Of a DNA stretch of 64,000 nucleotides, positions 26,229-35,401 are shown one piece after another. Every line of letters starts with the position of its first letter. Within the stretch, counting starts at the first letter, position 1. Origin of the DNA: Palsa-892 sp963751615 (GTDB taxonomy: Bacteria > Pseudomonadota > Alphaproteobacteria > Rhizobiales > Xanthobacteraceae); contig CAVVVG010000005.1 in NCBI GenBank assembly GCA_963751615.1, forward strand, positions 1,860,001-1,924,000, written 5' to 3'. The translations under genes and the position numbers were made by a program. Under the pieces are notes generated by a model. It was not told where the DNA came from. It did no database searches and saw only the letters and a list, made by a program, of their open reading frames with translations.

Positions 26229-27320
26229 GTGTGTACTGAAAACCTTATCCGCATTGATGAGGTGACAGAATCGCATTAGGTGGCGCACAATGATTGCGCT
26301 GCTCTGTTTCGTATTGACCATCTTGGCCTCGCCATTTAAGTCGAACAGTCGGCTTGAGGCAGAGAATGCTGCGCTCCGACATCAACTGATCGTGTTGCGG
26401 CGTCAGATGTGCGGCCGCGTCCGGGTCACGAACAACGATCGCTTATTCTTTATTCAGTTATATCGATGGTTTCCGTCGATCCTGAAGGCGATCACGATCA
26501 TCCGACCCGCGACTCTCGTGCGTTGGCATCGGGCCGGTTTTCGCCATTATTGGCGTTGGAAGTCGCGTTCACGGGGAGGGCGGCCGCAGATCGAGACAGA
26601 CCTCCGCGTGTTAATCCGGCAGATGAGCATCGAGAACCCGCTTTGGGGTGCACCACGCATTCACGGCGAACTGCTCAAGCTCGGGTTTAATATCGCGCAG
26701 TCGAGCGTCGCCAAATATATGTTCAAGCGGCGTGGGCCGCCAAGCCAGGGATGGCGAACTTTCCTGCGTAACCACGCAGCGGAAATCGCAGCTATGGACC
26801 TGTTCATAGTCCCAACAATTAATTTCGACCTACTCTATGCCCTCGTCATCGTCCGGCTGGACCGTAGAGACCTTGTCTGGATTAATGTGACAACAAATCC
26901 GACGGCAGAATGGATCGCGCACCAAATAACAGAGTCATTCCCTTGGGATGATGCTCCGCACTACCTCATTCGAGATCGCGATGGCATCTATGGCGCTGTT
27001 GTCACGCGGCGATTGCGCGCCATGGGTATCCGGGACAAGCCCATCGCCCCGGGGTCACCTTGGCAGAATGGTTTTGCCGAACGTGTGATCGGATCGATCC
27101 GACGTGAGTGCGTCGACCATATGATTGTCTTGGGGGAGGCGCACCTACGCCGGATTCTGAAGAAGTATGCCGCTTACTATAATGAGTTGAGGACCCATCG
27201 GTCACTCAACAAGGATTGCCCGATCCATCGCGCCATCCAGCACCGAGGCCGCATCGTATCTGCGCCCGTCCTAGGCGGCCTTCATCATCGTTATTGCAGA
27301 ATTTAGTTTTCGGTAGAGAC
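26229..27320 (+). mobile_element. Insertion sequence with integrase-core transposase
   Basis: About 1.09 kb bounded by imperfect 15-base inverted ends: GTGTGTACTGAAAAC at 26229-26243 and, in reverse complement, GTCTCTACCGAAAAC at 27306-27320 (12 of 15 match). I cannot make out a clean target duplication. Single copies of the same ends occur at 41273, 49129 and 58793, showing that related elements were active here before. The single transposase gene appears intact. Confidence 0.75.
26290..27306 (+). CDS. Transposase with rve integrase core domain
   Basis: 338 residues. N-terminal helix and coiled region (SRLEAENAALRHQLIVLRRQM), a helix-turn-helix-like part with WHRAGFRHYWRWKSR, then the DDE core. 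AAMDLFIVPTINFDLLYALVIV carries the first Asp, LIRDRDGIYG the second, and SPWQNGFAERVIGSIRRECVDHMIV the Glu. The conserved tail YYNELRTHRSLNKDCP and VLGGLHHRYCRI closes it. This group is common in Bradyrhizobium and resembles the integrase-core (IS3/IS481-like) transposases. It lacks the two-frame layout of classic IS3. Confidence 0.9.
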   Translation: MIALLCFVLTILASPFKSNSRLEAENAALRHQLIVLRRQMCGRVRVTNNDRLFFIQLYRWFPSILKAITIIRPATLVRWHRAGFRHYWRWKSRSRGGRPQIETDLRVLIRQMSIENPLWGAPRIHGELLKLGFNIAQSSVAKYMFKRRGPPSQGWRTFLRNHAAEIAAMDLFIVPTINFDLLYALVIVRLDRRDLVWINVTTNPTAEWIAHQITESFPWDDAPHYLIRDRDGIYGAVVTRRLRAMGIRDKPIAPGSPWQNGFAERVIGSIRRECVDHMIVLGEAHLRRILKKYAAYYNELRTHRSLNKDCPIHRAIQHRGRIVSAPVLGGLHHRYCRI

Positions 27321-27812
27321 AGCGGGCTTAAAAGATCGAAAAGTATCCTCCCACGTCTTTGAAAGTCGTGCCGAGGCGCGTGCCGGGCTGAAGTCTTAAA
27401 TTGAAGTTTTCAGATTTGAATTATGTCTTTCGGCATCCAAGAAGACCGGTCAATGTCTGCTTTCGAGGGCAAAGCGGACGTGATAAGGGCGTCGCGGAAT
27501 ATCCGTTGATGCCCCGGAGCTGACATCAGCTATGTTTTTTTCGATCATGCTTCCAACAATAGATTTGTCGGCAACTTTGAACTGATGACAAGCCTTGGTC
27601 TTGATCCTGCACAGCTGCTGCAGGTCTTGCGTGGTCAGAGACGCAATCAAACAAAGCCTCGGCATCGTCCGGGGCTTTTTGTTGAGTGGCCGCTCGCGAT
27701 TGTCGCTCATGGGTCATTTGCTACGGACCCATTCCGCGCCAGTGTCGATCAATGTCCGCTTCGCACCGAAAGCGACCAAACGCAGGCGAGGCAGGAGGTC
27801 GGCGTGGATGCA
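27307..27812. other. Non-coding stretch with degenerate Bradyrhizobium-type repeats
   Basis: Short sequences around 27450-27495 and 27745-27785 translate to the 'MSAFEGKADVIRASRN' and 'VRFAPKATKRRRG' type peptides that recur in intergenic repeats of this bacterial group; they are not genes. An isolated hairpin terminator lies at 27656. I see no convincing protein. Confidence 0.4.
27656..27680 (+). terminator. Isolated intrinsic terminator
   Basis: GCCTCGG, loop CATCGT, CCGGGGC form a 7-bp stem with one T-G pair, followed by five T. No recognisable gene precedes it on the plus strand, see findings. Confidence 0.55.
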
Positions 27813-28424
27813 TCAACGCGCGGGGCGCGTTTCTTTAGCACTTGGTCGTTCAGAAAGTCTGGTAACCCATAAGGCGACATTCGGTGGCGGCGCAATCTCC
27901 ATTAAAGGCAGAAACTCAACGAATGGGAGATAACATAAGTCTGCGAGGGAGAAGTTCTCACCGATTAGATAATTTTTGCCATCCAGATGATGATCAAGAA
28001 TAGCAAAATGCTTTTCAATCTCTCCTTTGGCTGATGAGATTGCGGTTTCGTCCCAACGATCTTTAGCCAAAAAACGCTTCTGAAAAATTATTGCCCCGCT
28101 GGGGCGTGACATATGCAGATCACAGAGCTTCATGTGCATATCCACAAGAGCTCGTTGTCGCTGGTCTGAAGGGATTAGCGGTGGATTAGGATGGGTCATC
28201 TCAAGATAATTTAGGATTGCGGTCAACTCATAGAGGACAAAACCGTCCTCTTCGATAGTCGGAACGCGTCCGTAAGGATTAAGGGCAAGGTAAGCTGGGT
28301 CGCGATGTTTACGCGCCGCCATGTCCACGATGACAGGTTGATAGGTGATTTTCTTTTCGATTAGCGCGATTAATACTCTTCTCGAATATGTAGAAAACGG
28401 GTGGTAATAGAGTTTGAGTGTCAT
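27813..28424 (-). CDS. Glutathione S-transferase family protein
   Basis: 203 residues. The thioredoxin-like N-terminal domain begins LKLYYHPFSTYSRRVLIALIEKK, with the cis-Pro and glutathione-binding segment NPYGRVPTIEEDGFVLYELTAILNYLE near residues 50-75. The all-helical C-terminal domain includes GENFSLADLCYLPFVEFLPL. A Ser in PFSTYSRR is the likely catalytic position, as in beta- or theta-like bacterial enzymes. It probably conjugates glutathione to electrophiles; substrate unknown. Convergent with the IS side and alone. Confidence 0.9.
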   Translation of the reverse strand: MTLKLYYHPFSTYSRRVLIALIEKKITYQPVIVDMAARKHRDPAYLALNPYGRVPTIEEDGFVLYELTAILNYLEMTHPNPPLIPSDQRQRALVDMHMKLCDLHMSRPSGAIIFQKRFLAKDRWDETAISSAKGEIEKHFAILDHHLDGKNYLIGENFSLADLCYLPFVEFLPLMEIAPPPNVALWVTRLSERPSAKETRPAR

Positions 28425-28793
28425 CGTCGGACGACCTTTTCGTTTCTTCTGATAAATCTCTTTACCGGCTTCCGGTGAGCGGTTCGGGTCGAATGTTAGG
28501 TTAGCTTCGTGATTTGCGCCAGCGGCCTAACTCATCGCGCCTAGCCCCTTAGAGCCGTCGATAGGGCAAACGTGGGTCGCCCGCGTCTCTTGCCAAAGCC
28601 TCGGTCCAAAGGGCCCATGCGCGACCATCGCCGACATGGGCAAGGGGTTGATCAATTCGCATTTGAAATAGCGGCGAGCGGCGGCGTCCGCTAGGTGCCA
28701 AAAACGGACATCGACCCGTTCTCACTCCTTCCGCAGCATACGTCCGTGGAACCGCTCGAGCGAAATGAGCGCTCGCTCATGGCAATCCTCCAA
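28425..28793. other. Intergenic stretch, no gene seen
   Basis: About 370 bases upstream of the glutathione transferase gene and downstream of the zinc-finger gene. Around 28695-28725 it encodes another short 'KTDIDPFSLLPQ' repeat-type peptide of the kind scattered in this genome group. No RNA gene or promoter stands out. Confidence 0.4.
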
Positions 28794-29102
28794 TCAAACA
28801 AAGCGGGGGATAGGTCCGTTATGCGGCGTCATGTGATCCGTAAGATCCAGCATCACCTCGTCGACATAACACCAGCCCCATCCTTCCGGCGGATCGTAGC
28901 CCTCGATGATCGGATGCTTGGTCGCATGAAAATGCTTGGTCGCATGACGATTTGGGGAATCGTCACAGCATCCCACATGGCCGCAAGTACGGCATAGACG
29001 TAAGTGGACCCAGGCATCACCGGTCTGGAGGCATTCTTCGCAGCCGAGCGCGCTCGGTGTGACGTCGCGAATGCCTTTCAGGTGCGTGCAATGAACGGAC
29101 AT
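28794..29102 (-). CDS. UBP-type zinc-finger protein
   Basis: About 102 residues from the ATG at 29102, which has GGAGG about 8 bases upstream. The zinc-finger pattern is clear: CTHL near the start, CEEC, CRTCGHVGCCDD, then a His-rich part RHATKHFHATKHPI and the aromatic pocket GWGWCYVDE. In eukaryotes this finger (ZnF-UBP) binds the free C-terminus of ubiquitin; in bacteria its partner is not known to me. It starts 17 bases after the flavoprotein gene end on the same strand, so the pair is one operon. I infer a shared function, possibly binding a C-terminal Gly-like peptide or a redox partner. Confidence 0.8.
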   Translation of the reverse strand: MSVHCTHLKGIRDVTPSALGCEECLQTGDAWVHLRLCRTCGHVGCCDDSPNRHATKHFHATKHPIIEGYDPPEGWGWCYVDEVMLDLTDHMTPHNGPIPRFV

Positions 29103-29118
29103 TCGCATCTCCTCCGTA

Positions 29119-30817
29119 CTAAAGAGTGGGTATGGGGGCGAGGTAGTGATGCAAAGCCTGGACGACTTGCGCACCTTCGCCAATAGCGCCGCCCACTCGT
29201 TTCACCGAGCCAAAACGCACGTCGCCGACGGCGAATACGCCCGGCACGCTCAACTCCAGCGCGTTTTCACTTGCGGGCAGGTTTTCCGAGCGCCGAGCGC
29301 CCGTAATCACAAAACCATTCTTGTCCACTTCAACTCCGCAACCCGCGAGCCATGAAGTGGCGGGGTCGGCACCGACGAACAGGAAAACGTTCCGGATGGC
29401 GGCTTCCGTTTCCGTGCCTGTGCCGCGATTGCGCCAGCGCACGCGCTCGAGGCCCGTTTCGCGCTTGCCCTCGAGCGCAACGATTTCCGTTTGGGTCATC
29501 AATTCGATATTGGGCGCGGCTTCAATCCGATCGATGAGATAGCGAGACATGCTGTCGGCAAGACCCTTTGCGCGCACCATCATTCGCACTTTTCGGGCGT
29601 GGCCGGATAGAAACACGGAGGCCTGGCCCGCCGAGTTTCCTCCGCCGACGACGATCACTTCTTCACCGGCGCAGAGCCGCGCCTCGATGGGCGAAGCCCA
29701 ATACCAAATGCCGCGCCCCTCGAAGGTTTGCAGGTTTTCAATCGCGGGCCGCCGATAGCGTGCGCCGCTCGCGATCACCACGGAACGCGCATGGATTTTC
29801 TCTACCCCGGCGACTTCCAGCGCGAACGAGCCGTCGACGCGGGCGCAGTCGAGCGATTTGACCTCCGCGGGAATCATGATGTCAGCGCCAAATTTCTGCG
29901 CCTGAACGAAGGCACGTCCGGCAAGCGCCTGGCCGGATATGCCGGTCGGAAATCCGAGATAGTTCTCGATGCGGGCGCTTGCGCCCGCCTGACCGCCATA
30001 AGCGCGTGTATCGAACACGACGACCGAAAGTCCTTCCGAGGCGGCATAAACGGCGGTCGCGAGGCCAGCCGGACCGCAGCCGACGACCGCGACATCGTAG
30101 ATCGTCTGGCGGTCCGCGACCCGGACCATGCCAAGTGTGTGTGCGAGGGCGGTTTCGCTCGGATTCCGCAGCACTGTGCCGTCGACGCAGATCACGAGCG
30201 GAAGATCGTTTGGCTGGGGCGCGTAGCGGGCGAGCAGAATTCGATGCTTCAGGGTCGGATGCTGGATCAATCAAGTGATGTGGATTTCCATTACGGGTGA
30301 GAAAGCCTTGCAGGCGGATGACATCGGCCGAGAACGGCGAACCAATCAGCACGGGGCCTCCAGCGCGGCTCTGGATCAGATTGACGCGGCGAAGGATCAA
30401 CGCACGCGTAATACGCTCGCCAAGTTCGGCCTCGGCGATCAGCAGTCGACGGAGCCCGTCCGGCGGAATCAATAACACCTCGACTTCGCCCTCGGCTTTG
30501 CCATCGACCAGGGATTCCCCTCCGGAAAGTTGGGCGACCTCCGCTATAAATTGTCCTGGGCCATGATCAACGATAGGGGTGACATGTCCCAGGCCATCAC
30601 GCTGTGTGATTGCGACATGACCGGTGAGGAGCACGAACATGCCTGGGCTAGGCTTGCTGGTCTCGACCAAGTACTCGCCGGAGGCATATCGGCAAATCGT
30701 GCCGAAAGGCCGCAGGCGGTCTATTTCCTGCGCTGAAAGCGCGGGGAAAGTTTGCTCGAAACGCACAATTGTCGTCGAAACTGCAGAGGCGACGGTCGTA
30801 TTCTTCTGGTCCGACAT
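29119..30817 (-). CDS. Cyclic-nucleotide-binding domain fused to thioredoxin-reductase-like FAD oxidoreductase, frameshifted
   Basis: The first part, from the ATG at 30817, is a CNB-like domain (GTICRYASGEYLVETSKPSPGMFVLLTGHVAI). It runs into a linker domain ending LQGFLTRNGNPHHLIDPASDPEA. There the frame is lost at about 30245. The next frame continues ILLARYAPQPNDLPLVICVDGTVLRNPSETALAH and then a complete FAD/NAD(P) module: VVGCGPAGLATAVYAASEGL, VVIASGARYRRP, VIVVGGGNSAGQA, GVFAVGDVR. One extra base in the CGAATTC stretch explains it; the restored protein has about 565 residues. The redox CXXC of true thioredoxin reductase is absent (GIWYWASPIEARLC). Sequencing error and real decay both remain possible. 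Confidence 0.82.
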
Positions 30818-30866
30818 ATCTTGCACCGGTTTTATTCAGTACGCGCCTATTCGATTGTAACGCGGA

Positions 30867-31040
30867 TCAATTCTCCAGCAAGGCAACCGTGCTAAGACCA
30901 CCATCTGAGCAGATGCTGACGATCGTGCGGCTACCCTTCGGCATCGCTGCCACTTCCTTCGCCGCCTGGCTCAAAATCCGCGCGCGCTCGCTCGCAAGAG
31001 TTTGCCCTTGGGCTGAAAGATCCCGAGTTCGAAATCTTCA
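30867..31040 (-). pseudogene. Possible remnant of a thiolase-like C-terminus
   Basis: In one minus-strand frame the stretch reads ...RDLSAQGQTLASERARILSQ then AAKEVAAMPKGSRTIVSICS and DGGLSTVALLEN, then stops at 30867-30869. The ending with GG near a Cys and ALLE is reminiscent of thiolases, and nothing upstream continues it. It is a short fragment identified by character only. The remainder of 30818-31161 shows no gene. Confidence 0.25.
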
Positions 31041-31161
31041 CGCTCGCGTGACTGGCAAAATCTGCGCTAAGAGGCATGATAGTAAGGCGACAAATTAAGA
31101 CCGTCGAACGCTTTACGCTCCAAGGCAGAGGCGGACTAATCGCATAATGAGGGAGTATGCA

Positions 31162-32097
31162 ATGTCTTCATTGGCGCGCGCGGTTCGAATTTTATTGCTT
31201 ATTACTTCTGCGCTTACGATCTCGCCCGCTGCCATGGCTGAGATCGAGCGGTTTCCGTCCGGATTTCGTACCGAAGAAATCGAAACGAACGGAGCGACGA
31301 TCCACGTCCGGGTCGGAGGGCAGGGGCCGGCGGTTGTCATGCTGCACGGCTTTGGTGACACGGGTGATATGTGGGCGCCCCTGGCCGCAGCTCTAATGCA
31401 GGATCACACGGTCGTCGTTCCAGACTTGCGGGGCATGGGTCTCTCGTCTCATCCTGAAAATGGTTACGACAAGAAGACTCAAGCCCGCGATATTGCGCGG
31501 GTACTGGACAAGCTCAAGATCGAGAAAGGCGATCTTGTCACCCATGATATCGGCAATATGGTCGGCTATGCATTCGCCGCGCAATATCCGGATCGCGTCA
31601 CCCGCTTTGTAGCGATGGATGCGCCGCTGCCGGGCCTTGGCCCTTGGGAGGAGATCATCCAAAACCCAATCTTATGGCATTTCAATTTCCGCGGACCTGA
31701 CGTCGAGCGTCTGGTTCAAGGCCGGGAGCGCATCTACCTCGATCGCTTCTGGAACGAGTTGTCCGCCAATCCGAAATCGATCGACGAGGCAACACGCGAG
31801 CATTACGCCAAGCTTTACGCGCGCCCTGGCGCAATGCATTCCGCGTTCAATCAGTTTGCTGCGTTCCAGCAGGATGCGATCGACAACAAGGAGTTTGCTG
31901 CCAAGGGCAAGTTATCCATGCCTGTGTTGGCTATCGGTGCCGACAAGTCCTTCGGTGCGGGCATGGCGGATGATCTGCGCTTCGCCGCCACCGACGTGAC
32001 CTCCATTGTAATCCCGAACTCGGGGCACTGGCTGATGGAAGAGCAGCCGGCCGCCACCGTCGCTGCCATCCGCAAATTCCTCGACGGGATGCAATGA
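31162..32097 (+). CDS. Exported alpha/beta hydrolase, epoxide hydrolase / haloalkane dehalogenase type
   Basis: 311 residues from the ATG at 31162, with GGGAG 6 bases upstream. A signal peptide is visible (ARAVRILLLITSALTISPAAMA). The fold markers are VVMLHGFGDTGDMW near residue 60 and PDLRGMGLSS. The nucleophile is an Asp (THDIGNMVGY, residue about 129), as in epoxide hydrolases and dehalogenases, not a Ser. The His is in IPNSGHWLMEEQP near the end. Export to the periplasm is unusual for the class but common among Rhizobiales paralogues. First of several hydrolase genes in this accessory region. Confidence 0.88.
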   Translation: MSSLARAVRILLLITSALTISPAAMAEIERFPSGFRTEEIETNGATIHVRVGGQGPAVVMLHGFGDTGDMWAPLAAALMQDHTVVVPDLRGMGLSSHPENGYDKKTQARDIARVLDKLKIEKGDLVTHDIGNMVGYAFAAQYPDRVTRFVAMDAPLPGLGPWEEIIQNPILWHFNFRGPDVERLVQGRERIYLDRFWNELSANPKSIDEATREHYAKLYARPGAMHSAFNQFAAFQQDAIDNKEFAAKGKLSMPVLAIGADKSFGAGMADDLRFAATDVTSIVIPNSGHWLMEEQPAATVAAIRKFLDGMQ

Positions 32098-32312
32098 TGA
32101 TCGGCTGACTCATGGTCAGGGCGAACGTACGGGTGTTCCAAACCTGCAACGTAGCAACTTAAGATGACGCCAATAAGCGCTGCCTCTTCATTGATGCGAT
32201 TTTCGAGGTCAGTGGCGAAGTCTAGACGCGATTTCGTCGGTCGATTAATAAGGATGTTCCTTTTTTAGGAATAAGATCGAAGCATTTAGTGATCGTCGTA
32301 AGGAGGTTTGCC

Positions 32313-32804
32313 ATGATTTTGGGGATGTCGACGTTGACGTTCGTGCATACCGTCTTGAGTCTGATCGGTATTATCTCTGGAATAGTTGTATTGCTGGGCA
32401 TGCTCAGTGTGCAAAGACTCAATGGCTGGACTATGCTTTTTCTTGCAACCACGGTTTTGACATGTGTGACCGGCTTCTTCTTTCCGGGCGATCATGTTTT
32501 ACCGTCCCATATAGTCGGTATCATTACTCTGGTAGCGTTAGCTGTCGCTATTCTCGCGATCTATGCTTATCACTTAGCGGGATCATGGCGTTGGATTTAT
32601 GTCATAGGCGCGGTCTTAGCTCTCTATTTCAACGTTTTTGTCGGCGTCGTACAGGCTTTCCTGAAGCTGCCATTCTTGCATCCACTGGCACCGACGCAGT
32701 CCGAACCGCCATTTTTGATTGCGCAGCTTGTTGTGATGGCGATCTTCATCATTCTTGGTTTCTTGGCAGTGAGGAGATTTCACCCCGAGGCCACTCGCGC
32801 ATAG
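32313..32804 (+). CDS. Small polytopic membrane protein
   Basis: 163 residues with about five hydrophobic segments: TLTFVHTVLSLIGIISGIVVLLG, WTMLFLATTVLTCVTGFFF, IVGIITLVALAVAILAIYA, WIYVIGAVLALYFNVFVGVV and LIAQLVVMAIFIILGFLAV. The ATG at 32313 follows AAGGAGG at a good spacing, which decides the start over a GTG at 32289. I recognise no motif beyond the membrane pattern. The gene stands alone between two hydrolase genes and its function is unknown. Confidence 0.75.
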   Translation: MILGMSTLTFVHTVLSLIGIISGIVVLLGMLSVQRLNGWTMLFLATTVLTCVTGFFFPGDHVLPSHIVGIITLVALAVAILAIYAYHLAGSWRWIYVIGAVLALYFNVFVGVVQAFLKLPFLHPLAPTQSEPPFLIAQLVVMAIFIILGFLAVRRFHPEATRA

Positions 32805-33018
32805 CACCGATTTCAAATGCATGCCTCAACTGACGATGATTCAGATCATAGGGCGCAACAGTATTATTTTCGAAGGAGACCTAAGGTCGGAAACCCGGCA
32901 GTCATCGTTTAGGCGAGTCATGCCGAAACGCGCCATTACGAGTTCGTCGACGCTGGCGCACGCATTGTAATCTATGCCACATACCTGCAGGCGAAATTGC
33001 GCTTGGGTCCATCAGCTC

Positions 33019-34098
33019 ATGGCCGCCAGTCAACAAATACGATTTTGCAAAGCGCCGGACGGTGCTCGCATCGCGATTGCGAGCATGGGCAAGGGTCCGC
33101 CGCTCTTGCGCGCCTCGCATTGGTTGAGCCACGCGGAGTTCGACGGGCGCAGCCCCGTCTGGGCGCATTGGTTGCGCGAGCTTTCGCGCGACCACACCTA
33201 TATCCGCTTTGATCAACGGGGCTGTGGATTGTCCGACTGGGCGCCCCCCTCGATTTCATTCGAGGCCTGGGTCAGTGATCTCGAGGCGGTTGTCGATGCC
33301 CTCGGCCTGAAACAGTTTTCGCTGTTCGGGATGTCGCAGGGCGGTGGGGTCTCGATTGCCTACGCGGCCCGCCATCCCGAGCGAGTCTCGCGTCTCGTTT
33401 TATTCGGTGCTTTTGCGCAAGGAATACTGATCCGCAACTCCACGGAACAGCAGCGCGAAGAAGCGGAAATGTTGGCCAAGCTGATCCGCGTCGGATGGGG
33501 GCGCGACAATGCCGCCTTCCGCCAGATCTTCACCACACAGTTCATTCCGGGTGCAACGCAGGAACAGCAGCAGTGGTTCAATGAACTCGAGCGGATCTCG
33601 GCCACCCCCGAAAACGCAGCCGCGATCATCGAGACGACCTATCGGTTGGATGTCGCGGAGTTGGCGGAGAAGGTGCGAGTTCCAACACTTGTGCTTCATT
33701 CCCGTAACGACGCCCGCATTCCTTTCGACGAGGGCAAGAGACTCGCGGCGATGATTCCCGGGGCGCGCTTCGTCCCGCTCGAGAGCTACAATCACATTCT
33801 TCTCGACAACGAACCCGCCTGGCCGGAATTTTTGACGCAGTTCCGCGCCTTCCTCGGCGTTGACGCGCAATCGGGCACCGGTGATCCATTCGGCGGTGTT
33901 GGGCTCACTCCCAGCGAGCAACAAGTGCTGGCGCTTGTTGCGGGGGGTCTCGACAACAACGCCATTGCCGCTTCCCTCGGCAAAAGCGAGAAGACGGTGC
34001 GCAATCAAGTCTCCAGCATCTTCAGCAAGCTTGGCGTTCGCACCCGCGCCGAAGCGATCGTACGGGCGCGAGAAGCCGGTATTTCGGGTTCTCCGTAG
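33019..34098 (+). CDS. Alpha/beta hydrolase fused to a C-terminal LuxR-type DNA-binding domain
   Basis: 359 residues from the ATG at 33019 (an ATG at 32974 is also in frame). Residues about 10-275 are an alpha/beta hydrolase with RFDQRGCGLSDW, nucleophile elbow GMSQGGG (Ser about 106), the acid in LHSRNDARIPF and His in SYNHILLDNEP. Residues about 290-355 are a LuxR helix-turn-helix: LTPSEQQVLALVAGGLDNNAIAASLGKSEKTVRNQVSSIFSKLGVRTRAEAIV. The hydrolase part may sense or cleave a signal that controls DNA binding. The regulated genes are not identified; the neighbouring methyltransferase and transporter genes are candidates. Confidence 0.88.
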   Translation: MAASQQIRFCKAPDGARIAIASMGKGPPLLRASHWLSHAEFDGRSPVWAHWLRELSRDHTYIRFDQRGCGLSDWAPPSISFEAWVSDLEAVVDALGLKQFSLFGMSQGGGVSIAYAARHPERVSRLVLFGAFAQGILIRNSTEQQREEAEMLAKLIRVGWGRDNAAFRQIFTTQFIPGATQEQQQWFNELERISATPENAAAIIETTYRLDVAELAEKVRVPTLVLHSRNDARIPFDEGKRLAAMIPGARFVPLESYNHILLDNEPAWPEFLTQFRAFLGVDAQSGTGDPFGGVGLTPSEQQVLALVAGGLDNNAIAASLGKSEKTVRNQVSSIFSKLGVRTRAEAIVRAREAGISGSP

Positions 34099-34233
34099 GA
34101 CGCGGGTCCCACGTTCCCGCGCTTAACTTCCATTATTTCGCAGTCCCGTAGGACACCGGCCTCATGACGGCGCAAGCCATTTTCGGGCATTGCTCCTCCA
34201 TGATCGACGCCATCTCATCGGCAACAGAAAGGT
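34097..34233 (+). repeat. Left copy of a direct repeat flanking the methyltransferase gene
   Basis: About 135 bases containing GGTCCCACGTTCCCGCGC, then GTCCCGTAGGACACCGGC, then CTCATGACGGCGCAAGCC and ATGATCGACGCCATCTCATC. It aligns over its whole length with 35402-35535, roughly four of five bases matching by eye. It encodes MTAQAIFGHCSSMIDAISSATER then a stop, which parallels the N-terminus of the EamA gene. Confidence 0.75.
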
Positions 34234-34257
34234 AAACGGCGAAAGCCGGGAACGACA

Positions 34258-35322
34258 ATGACTCAACTCGACCCTGAAAAACTCAACGCGTTTGTCGGCA
34301 AAATGCTCGGCGATATGGGCGGCGCCTTTAGCGTACCCACGGCCCGTATCGGTTTTCGATTAGGTTTGTTTGAGGCGCTCCACAAACAGGGACCCGCGAC
34401 CGCTGCGGAGCTGGCCAAGCGCGCCGGCAATTTGACGGAACGCTATGTCCGCGAATGGGCGCTGGCGCAGGCCGCTAACGGCTTTATCCTTTACGACCCC
34501 GCGACACGGCGGTTCAGCCTTTCGCCGGAGCAGGCGATGGTGTTCGGCGTCAAGGAAAGCCCAGTCTATCTTGCCGGCGCCTTTGACCTCGCTGCGGCGA
34601 TGATCGAGGGCGAGCCGAAAGTCGAGCAGGCGTTTCGCTCCGGCGGCGGCGTGCGCTGGGGTGATAGCGGGGGATGCCTCTTCTGCTCCGTCGGCGCGTT
34701 CTTCCGGCCGACCTATGTGAATTCCATCGTGCAAGATTGGATACCGGCGCTCGACGGCGTCGAAGCCAAGCTCAAGGCCGGCGCCAAGGTGGCCGATATC
34801 GGATGCGGCGTCGGATTCTCAACGTTGCTGATGGCGGAAGCGTATCCGAACAGCACCTTCGTCGGCTTCGACTTTCACGGCGATTCCATTGTCGAGGCGC
34901 GCAAGCATGCTCGCGCGCATAAAGCGAGTAAAAACGTGCGTTTCGAAACTTCGACCGCCAAAGACATCGAAGAGCGGGATTTCGACTTAGTCACCGTATT
35001 CGATTGTCTTCATGACATGGGCGACCCGCGCGGATGCGCGACCCATATGCGTCGCATCCTCAAGAAAGACGGGACGTGGATGATCGTCGAGCCGATGGCC
35101 GGCGATCACCCGGAAGACAACATGAATCCTGTGAGCCGACTCTATTACAACGCATCGACAATGATCTGCGTGCCGACCTCGCTGGATCAGGAAGTTGGCG
35201 AAGGTCTCGGAGCGCAAGCGGGTCAAGCAAAGATCGCCGAGATCGTGTCAGCGAGCGGCTTTTCGGTTGTCCACCGTGCGACAGCCGGCCCGTTCAACAT
35301 GATTCTCGAAGCACGCCCTTGA
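34258..35322 (+). CDS. Class I SAM-dependent methyltransferase with N-terminal winged helix
   Basis: 354 residues. The N-terminal part has a winged-helix dimerisation fold (TARIGFRLGLFEALHKQGPATAAELAKRAGNLTERYVREWALAQAANGFI), typical of O-methyltransferase-like and Rv2258c-like proteins. SAM motif I is KVADIGCGVGFSTLLMAEAYP near residue 180. The post-motifs are FVGFDFH, FDLVTVFDCLHDMGDPRG and GTWMIVEPMAGDH. It probably methylates a small molecule; which one is unknown. The gene is bracketed by about 135-bp direct repeats, suggesting arrival by a local duplication or insertion. Confidence 0.88.
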   Translation: MTQLDPEKLNAFVGKMLGDMGGAFSVPTARIGFRLGLFEALHKQGPATAAELAKRAGNLTERYVREWALAQAANGFILYDPATRRFSLSPEQAMVFGVKESPVYLAGAFDLAAAMIEGEPKVEQAFRSGGGVRWGDSGGCLFCSVGAFFRPTYVNSIVQDWIPALDGVEAKLKAGAKVADIGCGVGFSTLLMAEAYPNSTFVGFDFHGDSIVEARKHARAHKASKNVRFETSTAKDIEERDFDLVTVFDCLHDMGDPRGCATHMRRILKKDGTWMIVEPMAGDHPEDNMNPVSRLYYNASTMICVPTSLDQEVGEGLGAQAGQAKIAEIVSASGFSVVHRATAGPFNMILEARP

Positions 35323-35401
35323 TGGGCCGTATCGTCGCGATGACGCCCGTGTTTTGTTCCGCTCGAGCGTCACGTGCGGGCACAAGAGGTCGGCATTGTG
35401 C

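Noticed and set aside
29882..30240. Minus-strand frame continuing past the frameshift in the flavoprotein gene
   Set aside because: After about 30245 it becomes Arg-rich noise, while the adjacent frame has the conserved FAD motifs.
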